Positions 1 through 6,009 are shown, counted from the stretch's first letter. The stretch is 6,326 nt of DNA from Betaproteobacteria bacterium (GCA_947448675.1 CANFOR010000164.1:1-6326); one strand, 5' to 3'. Made by a program: numbers and translations. Notes: a model not told the origin generated them from the letters alone.

Positions 1-34
1 CATGCGAGTTCAAAATTTGTCTCGAAAGATACTC

Positions 35-616
35 ATGTTGCAAACTAGCAAGCTTTGTTTTCTCGTGCATACCGCCCTGGCCGCGCTGTGTATCCTGACT
101 GCAGCGCAGGCCGCAGAAACGGGCGATTGCCCGGCCTTGCTGCGCCACCAGTTCCCGCGTTTGCAAGACGACGCGCCGCAAAACTTGTGTAAGTACCAAG
201 GCAAGGCGATCTTGGTGGTCAACACTGCCAGCTATTGCGGCTTTACCAGTCAGTACCAGGGCCTGGAGGCGCTGTACGCCAAGTACGAGGCGCGCGGTTT
301 GGTGGTCTTGGGTTTTCCGTCGAACGACTTTGGCCAGCAAGAACCCGGCTCGTCCAAAGAGATTGCCGACTTTTGCTTCAACACCTATGGCGTGAAGTTT
401 CCGATGCTGGCTAAAACCAAGGTGGTGGGCCCGCAAAAAAACGCTTTTTACGCAGAGCTGTCCAAGGCTACACAGAGCAGCCCGCAATGGAATTTTCACA
501 AGTATTTGATCGACCGCAAAGGCAAAGTTGTGCGCAGCTTTGCCAGCGATGTAGCGCCCGAAAACCGTGCCTTAGTGGACGCGCTAGAGGCCGCGCTCAA
601 GCCAACAGCGCCTTAA
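35..616 (+). CDS. Exported glutathione/thiol peroxidase (GPx family, cysteine type)
   Basis: This 193-residue protein should reduce hydrogen peroxide or organic hydroperoxides using glutathione or thioredoxin. An N-terminal signal peptide (residues 1-26, hydrophobic core, likely cut at AQA/AET) places it in the periplasm. The GPx tetrad is visible: peroxidatic Cys68 in NTASYCGFTSQY (cysteine, not selenocysteine), Gln102 in FGQQEPGS, and Trp152-Asn153 in WNFHKYL. Cys114 in DFCFNTYGVKFPM sits where thioredoxin-dependent GPx proteins carry the resolving cysteine. Two further cysteines, Cys32 and Cys52, lie between the signal peptide and the fold. I chose the ATG at 35 because GAAAG lies six bases upstream and the signal peptide then has a normal length. 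An in-frame ATG at position 2 would add 11 residues and cannot be judged at the window edge. The gene converges on clsB with a 47-base gap. Family certain; electron donor not determined. Confidence 0.93.
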   Translation: MLQTSKLCFLVHTALAALCILTAAQAAETGDCPALLRHQFPRLQDDAPQNLCKYQGKAILVVNTASYCGFTSQYQGLEALYAKYEARGLVVLGFPSNDFGQQEPGSSKEIADFCFNTYGVKFPMLAKTKVVGPQKNAFYAELSKATQSSPQWNFHKYLIDRKGKVVRSFASDVAPENRALVDALEAALKPTAP

Positions 617-663
617 CGCGCCTGAGTGCCTGAGCCAGCAAGCCGTTCTGCCAGCAGGCAAGC

Positions 664-1857
664 TCAGTACTGCTTACCCGTCAGCCACAGCGCCAAGCGC
701 ATCAGGCCAAAGGCTAGCCAGTCGAGCGCGCGCTGGCGCAGCGGGCGGTGGGCAAAGGCTTGCGGGTCCATGCGCTGCCCCTCGCTTTGCATGGCCAGTT
801 GCAGGCGCTGGTGCAGGTCTTGCGCGAAGCCTGCATGGTGTACCACCACATTGGCCTCACGCGCCAGCAGCAGGCTCAAAGGGTCGAGGTTCGATGAACC
901 CACCGTGGCCCAGGGCTTGGCGTTGTGCGCGTCAACCACGGCTACCTTTGCGTGCAAAAAGCTCGGCGCGTATTCGTAAATTTCAATGCCCGCCTGCAAT
1001 AGCGCATGGAACACCGGCCGCGCCGCGTGGTATTGCATAAAGTACTCGTATTTGCCCTGCAAGAGCAACTGCACCCGGATGCCGCGCTGGGCCGCATGCA
1101 CCAAGGCCTTGCGCAATTTACCGCCCGGCAAGAAGTAGGCGTTGGCGATGACGATGCTGTGGCGCGCTTCTCCAATCGCTTTGCGGTAGGCTTGCTCGAT
1201 TTTTTTTCGGTTGCGCACGTTGTCTCTAAAAACCAGCGCAACGCTCGTTCTGCCTGCGTATTCAGCTATTGAATCTGTAGCGAGAAGGGCTTGTGGGCTT
1301 GCCGGTTTGAAGCGCTCGGTCCAGCGCGTTTTGATGCTGCGCTGCCAGAGTAGGGCCATGTTCTGCGCCACTTCGTCTACCAGCGGCCCTTGCAGGCGCA
1401 CCGCAAAGTCAAAGCGCGGCGCGCTCAGGTGGCCGTGGTTGGGGTCGTAGTAATCGTCGAGTACATTGATGCCGCCACAAAAGCCCAGGGCCTGCGCCGT
1501 GCCTGCGTCTACCACGCAGAGCTTGCGGTGCAAACGCCGCCAGCGGCTGGGAGATAGCAAGCCGAACCTTCCCAGCGGTGAGTAGACTTGGCACTGCACG
1601 CCGGCAGCTTCAAAGCGCTGCTGCCACTGGGCAGGCAAGGGCCCGGTACCCACGCCATCTACAACCAATTGCACCCGAACGCCGCGTTGCGCCGCGCGCT
1701 CCAAGGCCAAGCCCAGGGCTTGCCCGCTGCCGGTGAAGTCAAAAATATAGGTCTCCAGCATGATGTGCTGTTGGGCGCCGTCAAAGGCGCTGATGAGCGC
1801 CGGAAAGAATTGGCCGCTACCTTGCAGCAGGTCGGGCATGGCATCGGTGTTTTTCAT
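664..1857 (-). CDS. clsB: Cardiolipin synthase B (phospholipase D superfamily)
   Basis: This 397-residue enzyme of the phospholipase D superfamily should form cardiolipin from phosphatidylglycerol at the inner membrane. Both HKD motifs are present: HRKLCVVD (His110, Lys112, Asp117) followed by GFCGGINV, and HAKVAVVD (His302, Lys304, Asp309) followed by VGSSNLDPLS. There are no N-terminal membrane helices, which fits ClsB (E. coli YbhO, similar length) and not ClsA. A hydrophobic C-terminal helix (about 377-393, ALDWLAFGLMRLALWL) may anchor it to the membrane. The ATG overlaps the stop of the upstream EEP gene as ATGA, so translation is probably coupled; AGAGG lies three bases before the start. 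E. coli also pairs ybhP with clsB. Oddities are a run of eight A in the coding strand (1200-1207) and an unusual linker around residues 187-203. It is the last gene of the operon. Confidence 0.93.
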   Translation of the reverse strand: MKNTDAMPDLLQGSGQFFPALISAFDGAQQHIMLETYIFDFTGSGQALGLALERAAQRGVRVQLVVDGVGTGPLPAQWQQRFEAAGVQCQVYSPLGRFGLLSPSRWRRLHRKLCVVDAGTAQALGFCGGINVLDDYYDPNHGHLSAPRFDFAVRLQGPLVDEVAQNMALLWQRSIKTRWTERFKPASPQALLATDSIAEYAGRTSVALVFRDNVRNRKKIEQAYRKAIGEARHSIVIANAYFLPGGKLRKALVHAAQRGIRVQLLLQGKYEYFMQYHAARPVFHALLQAGIEIYEYAPSFLHAKVAVVDAHNAKPWATVGSSNLDPLSLLLAREANVVVHHAGFAQDLHQRLQLAMQSEGQRMDPQAFAHRPLRQRALDWLAFGLMRLALWLTGKQY

Positions 1858-2633
1858 GCGCCTCTTTCAGGTAAAGCCAAGGGCAAAGCAAACTCGGCCA
1901 CCACAGGCAGATGGTCCGACATGCGGGCCCAGTTGCGCCCGCGCGGCACCGTGACGCCAAGGGGCTGCATGCCACGTGCATACACGTAGTCGAGCTGCAA
2001 CAAGGGCATGCGTGAGGGAAAGGTGGCTGGGTGGCGTCCTGCGTACGCTATTAAATTAATAGCTGTAAACGAAGGCTGCAAGCGCGCTTTCCAGTCATTG
2101 CAGTCGCCCGCGACGATTAACGGAGCATCTGCAGGTACCTCGCGCTCCAGATAGCGCGCCAGTTGCGCCACCTGGCGCTGGCGGCTGGCGGCGATCAAAC
2201 CCAGGTGCAGCACCACGATGTGCACCGGCACTTGGTGAAACAGCAGTTCCACATGCAGCAGGCCACGTTGCTCGAAGCGGTGGTCCGACATGTCTTCATG
2301 GCCGTGGCCAATGACGGGCCAGCGCGAGAGCACCGCGTTGCCATGCTCGCCGTGGCGCGTAACCGCATTGCTGCGGTAGACCGCTTCGTAGCCTTCAGGA
2401 GCCAAGTAGTCGGCCTGCGGTAGCTCGGGCCAGCGGGTGAAGTAAGTGTCTAAGCGGCGGTGCTCTTTGCGCACTTCTTGCAGGCAGACCACGTCGGCGT
2501 CGAGCTGCTCGACCGCGTGCACCAGGTTGTGAATTTCTAGCCGCCGCCGTGGTCCCAGGCCTTGCACACCTTTGTGGATGTTGTAGGTGGCAACGCGCAG
2601 GAGCTGGTGCTTAGGTGGGCTAGGGATGTTCAC
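1854..2633 (-). CDS. ybhP: YbhP-like endonuclease/exonuclease/phosphatase (EEP) family protein
   Basis: This 259-residue protein belongs to the metal-dependent EEP superfamily (exonuclease III, DNase I, sphingomyelinase). The active-site set is complete: Asn18 (ATYNIHKGV), Glu53 (CLQEV), His143 (VLHLGL), Asp177 and Asn179 (AGDCND), Asp215 (QLDYVY), and Asp240-His241 (SDHLP). The fold resembles E. coli YbhP throughout, including the ATFP segment before the LD motif. The true substrate is unknown; linkage to clsB suggests a phospholipid or headgroup phosphodiester, but that is inference. The start is uncertain. GTG at 2633 gives MNIPSPPK, overlaps nudB by 14 bases and leaves a family-like N-terminus. 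ATG at 2669 adds 12 cysteine-rich residues (SCCCHNAC) and overlaps nudB by 50 bases. Neither has a clear ribosome binding site. The gene contains an AT-rich palindrome at 2047-2063. Confidence 0.9.
   Translation of the reverse strand: MNIPSPPKHQLLRVATYNIHKGVQGLGPRRRLEIHNLVHAVEQLDADVVCLQEVRKEHRRLDTYFTRWPELPQADYLAPEGYEAVYRSNAVTRHGEHGNAVLSRWPVIGHGHEDMSDHRFEQRGLLHVELLFHQVPVHIVVLHLGLIAASRQRQVAQLARYLEREVPADAPLIVAGDCNDWKARLQPSFTAINLIAYAGRHPATFPSRMPLLQLDYVYARGMQPLGVTVPRGRNWARMSDHLPVVAEFALPLALPERGA
2047..2063. repeat. AT-rich 17-bp perfect palindrome inside the EEP gene
   Basis: GCTATTAA and TTAATAGC form perfect 8-bp arms around a single central A. The AT-rich block stands out from GC-rich coding sequence and encodes AINLIA in frame, in a variable stretch between the AGDCND motif and the conserved GRHPATFP. 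Comamonadaceae genomes carry, as I recall, many short dispersed repeats with cores resembling GCTAT-AT-rich-ATAGC, so this may be a decayed in-frame copy. The palindrome is directly seen; membership in a repeat family is inference. Confidence 0.55.
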
Positions 2634-3087
2634 GCAAGCATTGTGGCAGCAGCAAGATGGCTTCGGCATTGGAGGGCGAAAAACAGGCGTCTGCTGCCTC
2701 GCGCCAGGGCAACCATTGGTAGGCCGTATGCTCGCGCGGGCTCAGCACAATTGACGTGCCAGCGGGCACGCACAGGCCAAACAAATGTTCGGTGTTGCGC
2801 GCCACGCCCGGCGCGTAGCGGTAGGCCCACTCCGGGTAAATGTCGTAGACGTTTTCTAAGTGCCAGTCTTGCAAGGCACCCGACAGCGCGCTGCCGCTGC
2901 CACAGGCAATGCCGGTTTCTTCATAGACCTCGCGCACGGCCGTGGCGTAAAAAGATTCGCTCAGCGCGTCTTTAGCGCCGGTGACCGACTGCCAAGTGCC
3001 GGCGTCAGAACGGCGAATCAGCAGCACGTCGAGCGCTGGGGTGTAGATCACTACCAGCACCGACAAGGGAATTTTGTAGGTACGCAA
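2620..3087 (-). CDS. nudB: Dihydroneopterin triphosphate diphosphatase (Nudix)
   Basis: This Nudix hydrolase should remove pyrophosphate from dihydroneopterin triphosphate, an early step of folate synthesis, in the cytoplasm. From the chosen start it has 155 residues; E. coli NudB has 150. The Nudix box is at residues 37-60: Gly37, Glu44, Arg52-Glu53, Glu56-Glu57, Gly59. It has one extra residue between the first Gly and Glu compared with the textbook GX5E spacing. Two NudB hallmarks are present: YKIPLSVLVVIYTP at the N-terminus and WQSVTG before the box. RYAPGVARNTE at 90-100 closely matches E. coli NudB. The gene follows aspS by 17 bases, and aspS-nudB is also adjacent in E. coli. The start is a rare TTG, preceded by GGAG only two bases upstream. 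CTG at 3099, or GTG at 3201 inside aspS (97-base overlap), are alternatives. The frame upstream of 3087 looks like an aspS shadow. Confidence 0.9.
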   Translation of the reverse strand: MRTYKIPLSVLVVIYTPALDVLLIRRSDAGTWQSVTGAKDALSESFYATAVREVYEETGIACGSGSALSGALQDWHLENVYDIYPEWAYRYAPGVARNTEHLFGLCVPAGTSIVLSPREHTAYQWLPWREAADACFSPSNAEAILLLPQCLREHP

Positions 3088-3104
3088 GGCTCCGTGCAGA
3101 AGCC

Positions 3105-4907
3105 TTACACGATTTTGACCAAGTCGGTATTGCGCAGCTTGATGTGCAGTTCGCGCAATTGCTTTTCGTCGACTTCTGAGGGCGCTTGGGTGAGTAAGCA
3201 CTGGGCGCGCTGGGTCTTGGGGAAGGCGATCACGTCGCGGATCGAATCCGCGCCGGTCATGAGCGTGACAACGCGATCCAGGCCAAAGGCCAGACCACCG
3301 TGTGGGGGCGCGCCGTATTGCAGAGCGTCGAGCAAGAAGCCGAATTTAACTTGCGCTTCTTCGGGCGTGATTTTGAGCGCATCAAACACTTTTTGCTGCA
3401 CGTCCGCGCGGTGAATACGCACTGAGCCACCACCGATTTCCCAGCCGTTGAGCACCATGTCATAGCCCTTGGCGATGCATTTCTCGGGCGCGGTGACCAT
3501 CCAGTCTTCGTGGCCATCTTTGGGCGCGGTGAAGGGGTGGTGCACAGCGGTGTAGCGCTGGGCTTCTTCGTCGAACTCAAACATCGGAAAGTCCACCACC
3601 CACATCGGGGCCCAGCGGTCTTCAAACAGGCCGTTCTTTTTGCCCAGGACGCTGTGGCCAATTTTCAGGCGCAGTGCGCCAATGGCGTCATTCACCACCT
3701 TGGCTTTGTCGGCACCAAAGAAAATAATGTCGCCGTCTTGCGCGCCCGAGCGTGTCAAAATTTCGGCAATGGCTTTGTCGTGCAAGTTCTTCACGATGGG
3801 GCTTTGTAGCCCTTCTTTACCCTTGGCCAGCTCGTTGACTTTTATCCAGGCCAAGCCCTTGGCACCATAGATTTTGACGAACTCGGTGTAAGCGTCGATC
3901 TCACTGCGTGGCATTTCAGCGCCGCCGCGCACGCACAGGGCCACCACACGGCCACCCTTCATCTGCGCAGGGGCCGAGAAGACTTTGAAGTCTACGTCGG
4001 CCATGACGTCGGTCAGCTCGGTAAACTCCATTTGCACGCGCAAGTCGGGCTTGTCGGAGCCGTAGCGGTGCATGGCCTCGCTATAGGGCATGACGGGGAA
4101 CTCGCCCAGGTCTACACCCATGGTGTTTTGGAACACGGTTTTGATCATGCCCTGGAACATGTCGCGAATCTCTTGCTCACCGAGAAACGAGGTTTCAATA
4201 TCGATCTGCGTGAACTCGGGCTGGCGGTCGGCGCGCAGGTCTTCGTCGCGGAAGCATTTGGTGATTTGGTAGTAGCGGTCAAAGCCAGCCACCATGAGCA
4301 ACTGCTTAAAGAGTTGGGGCGACTGGGGTAGAGCGAAGAACATGCCGTCGTGTACGCGGCTGGGCACCAAGTAGTCGCGCGCGCCCTCGGGCGTGCTTTT
4401 AGTGAGCATGGGGGTTTCGATGTCGACAAAACCATTGGCGTCGAGGAACTTGCGCACTTCCATCGACACTTTGTAGCGCAGCATCAGGTTGCGCTGCATG
4501 TATGGGCGGCGCAGGTCAAGCACGCGGTGCGTCAAGCGGGTGGTTTCGGAAAGATTGTCGTCGTCGAGCTGGAAGGGCGGTGTGACAGACGGGTTGAGCA
4601 CGATCAACTCGTGGCACAGCACCTCGATTTTGCCGCTCTTCAAATTGTCATTCGTGGTGCCATCGGGGCGGGCGCGCACCAGGCCTTTGACTTGCACGCA
4701 AAACTCATTGCGAAGGCCTTCGGCGATAGCAAACATCTCGGCGCGATCAGGGTCGCAGACAATTTGCACATAGCCTTCGCGGTCACGCAGGTCAACAAAA
4801 ATCACGCCGCCGTGGTCGCGCCTGCGGTTGACCCAGCCGCACAAAGAAACGCTTTGGCCCAGCAGGGCTTCGGTCACCAGACCGCAATAGTGTGAACGCA
4901 TAGACAT
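3105..4907 (-). CDS. aspS: Aspartyl-tRNA synthetase, bacterial type
   Basis: This 600-residue class IIb synthetase attaches aspartate to tRNA(Asp), and perhaps tRNA(Asn), in the cytoplasm. Domains in order: N-terminal anticodon-binding OB fold (about 1-110, CGWVNRRRDHGG and VDLRDREG); catalytic core with motif 1 (about 156-186, GFVDIETPMLTK), flipping-loop and substrate region ALPQSPQLFKQLL, and motif 2 (CFRDEDLRADRQPEFTQID, Arg220); the bacterial GAD insertion (about 290-430); then motif 3 (GGLAFGLDR, Arg545) with IRDVIAFPKT. Length and motifs match E. coli AspS end to end. His32 in RRRDHGG and Gly83 in RPDGTT correspond to positions linked to the non-discriminating enzyme of Pseudomonas aeruginosa; E. 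coli has Leu and Lys there. ATG at 4907 is preferred over 4901 because GGGAA lies at good distance. It sits between the DUF502 gene (33-base gap) and nudB (17-base gap). Confidence 0.98.
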   Translation of the reverse strand: MSMRSHYCGLVTEALLGQSVSLCGWVNRRRDHGGVIFVDLRDREGYVQIVCDPDRAEMFAIAEGLRNEFCVQVKGLVRARPDGTTNDNLKSGKIEVLCHELIVLNPSVTPPFQLDDDNLSETTRLTHRVLDLRRPYMQRNLMLRYKVSMEVRKFLDANGFVDIETPMLTKSTPEGARDYLVPSRVHDGMFFALPQSPQLFKQLLMVAGFDRYYQITKCFRDEDLRADRQPEFTQIDIETSFLGEQEIRDMFQGMIKTVFQNTMGVDLGEFPVMPYSEAMHRYGSDKPDLRVQMEFTELTDVMADVDFKVFSAPAQMKGGRVVALCVRGGAEMPRSEIDAYTEFVKIYGAKGLAWIKVNELAKGKEGLQSPIVKNLHDKAIAEILTRSGAQDGDIIFFGADKAKVVNDAIGALRLKIGHSVLGKKNGLFEDRWAPMWVVDFPMFEFDEEAQRYTAVHHPFTAPKDGHEDWMVTAPEKCIAKGYDMVLNGWEIGGGSVRIHRADVQQKVFDALKITPEEAQVKFGFLLDALQYGAPPHGGLAFGLDRVVTLMTGADSIRDVIAFPKTQRAQCLLTQAPSEVDEKQLRELHIKLRNTDLVKIV

Positions 4908-4912
4908 AAATA

Positions 4913-4917
4913 TTCCC
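4913..4917 (-). promoter_or_regulatory. Ribosome binding site of aspS
   Basis: On the minus strand GGGAA ends five bases before the ATG at 4907 (eleven before the second in-frame ATG at 4901). The spacing favours the upstream ATG and so the MSMRSHYCG N-terminus. It lies in the 33-base gap after the DUF502 gene, so aspS has its own translation signal and does not depend on coupling. Confidence 0.6.
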
Positions 4918-4940
4918 GATTCGCGCGCCAGAGTGCCGCG

Positions 4941-5579
4941 TTAAGTGTTGGAAGGGTGGACAGAAGAATTTGCAGGCCCGTTGGGCACGACCACGCCCAT
5001 GGACACGATGTATTTGAGCGCTTCGTCTACGCTCATTTTGAGTTCAATACAATCGCTCTTTTTGAGCATGATGAAGTAGCCGCCGGTGGGGTTGGGCGTG
5101 GTGGGGATGTAGACACTCAGGTACTCGCCATCGGTGAGGTGCGTGGCCACATCACCGCCGGGCACGCCGGTTAAAAAGCCAATCGTCCACATGCCTTCGC
5201 GCGGCCATTGCACCAGCAAAGCTTTGCGAAAGGCGTTGCCGTTCTCCGAAAACAAAGTGTCAGAGACTTGCTTGACGCCTGAGTAGATGGAACGCACCAC
5301 TGGTATGCGGTTGAGCAGCACATTGCCCCATTCGACCAATTTGCGGCCCAAAAAGTTGCTGGCAATCGCACCGACCAAGAGCAAAATAGCAAAGGCCAAA
5401 AGCACGCCAAAACCGGGGATATGGATGCCGATCCAAACGTCGGGTCGCCAAGCGTTGGGCAGAATTAACAGGGTTTGGTCCAGCGTGCTGATGATCCATT
5501 CGAGTACCCAGACCGTAATGCCCAAGGGCACGATGACCAGCAGGCCTGCGAGCAACCATTTACGCACGGCGGCCATCAT
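4941..5579 (-). CDS. DUF502 family inner-membrane protein
   Basis: This 212-residue protein belongs to the DUF502 family of bacterial membrane proteins, whose biochemical function is unknown to me. Two transmembrane helices are evident: residues 8-31 (LLAGLLVIVPLGITVWVLEW) and about 51-75 (ending LLVGAIASNF). A soluble region of about 135 residues follows, with the family's conserved stretches RIPVVRSIYSGVKQV (91-105) and PTTPNPTGGYF (159-169). Positive charges before helix 1 (RK) and after helix 2 (GRK) suggest that both ends face the cytoplasm. The first ATG (5579) lies three bases after the fmdB stop, so translation is likely coupled; a second ATG follows directly, and GGGG at the end of fmdB could serve as binding site. 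In my recollection this fmdB-DUF502-aspS order is common in Burkholderiales. Confidence 0.9.
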   Translation of the reverse strand: MMAAVRKWLLAGLLVIVPLGITVWVLEWIISTLDQTLLILPNAWRPDVWIGIHIPGFGVLLAFAILLLVGAIASNFLGRKLVEWGNVLLNRIPVVRSIYSGVKQVSDTLFSENGNAFRKALLVQWPREGMWTIGFLTGVPGGDVATHLTDGEYLSVYIPTTPNPTGGYFIMLKKSDCIELKMSVDEALKYIVSMGVVVPNGPANSSVHPSNT

Positions 5580-5582
5580 GGC

Positions 5583-5936
5583 TTACTGCCCCGCGCTGGG
5601 AGCGCTGCTGGGAGCCGGGCTGACTGACTCGCTTTTGCTCGCGGCCGCAGCTACGGGGGCCGCAGCAGGCGTTGTTGCAGCGCCTTCGGTCTTTTTACCG
5701 GCCTCGCTGGGCGTTGCATCGGTTTTGGCTTCGGTAGGTGGGGCTGACACAGGCCCACCTTTGAAGTCGGTGGCGTACCAGCCTGAGCCTTTGAGCTGAA
5801 AGCCCGCTGCAGTGAGCTGCTTGGCGAAGCTGGCTGCGCCGCAGGCGGGGCATAGGCTCAGCGGGTCGTCGGACATTTTTTGCAAAACATCCTTCTGGTG
5901 CCCGCAGGAACTGCATTTATAGGCGTAGATTGGCAT
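5583..5936 (-). CDS. FmdB-family zinc ribbon protein with disordered tail
   Basis: This is a small 117-residue protein. Residues 1-59 form the FmdB/CxxC_CxxC_SSSS zinc ribbon: MPIYAYKC at the start, Cys8-x2-Cys11 and Cys29-x2-Cys32 as the likely zinc ligands, and the typical end GSGWYATDFK. FmdB proteins are named for a putative regulator of formamidase genes, but the role of most members is unknown; a regulatory or RNA/protein-binding role is only a guess. Residues 60-117 are Ala, Pro, Ser, Thr and Lys rich and probably disordered, including an APSSAPS repeat. The start is fixed by the family motif MPIYAY at the ATG at 5936. A longer reading frame from TTG at 5981 would begin at the upstream edge of the predicted transcript and lacks family support. 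No strong ribosome binding site is visible. It is the first gene of the operon. Confidence 0.9.
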   Translation of the reverse strand: MPIYAYKCSSCGHQKDVLQKMSDDPLSLCPACGAASFAKQLTAAGFQLKGSGWYATDFKGGPVSAPPTEAKTDATPSEAGKKTEGAATTPAAAPVAAAASKSESVSPAPSSAPSAGQ

Positions 5937-5980
5937 GGCTGTTCGCTGGTGGGGACTGCGCAGGTTGCGCAAAGCTTTCA

Positions 5981-6009
5981 ATTATAAGTGGCAGCAGCAT
6001 AAGTGGCAC
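5981..6009 (-). promoter_or_regulatory. Sigma70-type promoter of the fmdB-aspS-clsB operon
   Basis: Read on the minus strand there is a -35 element GTGCCA (6004-6009, four of six matches to TTGACA), a 17-base spacer, and a perfect -10 element TATAAT (5981-5986). The start site would be near 5974, giving a leader of about 38 bases before the fmdB ATG at 5936. The block lies in the 86-base gap after the symporter gene and is the only good promoter I see ahead of the six-gene minus-strand run. A 10-bp direct repeat covers both elements. Sequence inference only. Confidence 0.6.
5984..6008 (-). repeat. Perfect 10-bp direct repeat over the operon promoter
   Basis: TGCCACTTAT occurs twice on the minus strand (5999-6008 and 5984-5993), 15 bases from start to start, separated by GCTGC. 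The upstream copy overlaps the -35 element and the downstream copy runs into the -10 element. It could be a tandem operator or a local duplication that happened to create the promoter. The repeat is certain; its function is not known. Confidence 0.7.

Noticed and set aside
630..667. Inverted repeat CTGAGC...GCTCAG with an inner TGCC-AGCA-GGCA hairpin between the convergent gpx and clsB genes
   Set aside because: The outer stem is only 6 bp around a 26-base loop, the inner stem only 4 bp, and there is no T-run on either strand, so a Rho-independent terminator is not supported.
2634..2669. Cysteine-rich N-terminus (SCCCHNAC) of the EEP protein as a possible metal site or lipobox
   Set aside because: It overlaps the nudB end in another frame, there is no signal peptide, and the GTG at 2633 gives a more plausible start; kept only as an alternative.
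2860..3414. 184-residue plus-strand open frame over nudB and aspS
   Set aside because: Antisense shadow of two recognised genes; no domain, no ribosome binding site.
4350..4895. 181-residue open frame antisense to aspS
   Set aside because: It mirrors aspS codons, has no recognisable motif, and aspS is certain on the other strand.
5287..5799. 170-residue plus-strand open frame across the DUF502 and fmdB genes
   Set aside because: It spans two well-supported minus-strand genes and their junction, with low-complexity Ala-rich sequence from the antisense of the FmdB tail.
5937..5981. N-terminal extension of the FmdB protein from TTG at 5981
   Set aside because: The family begins MPIYAY at the ATG at 5936, and the TTG overlaps the -10 element, upstream of the predicted transcript start.
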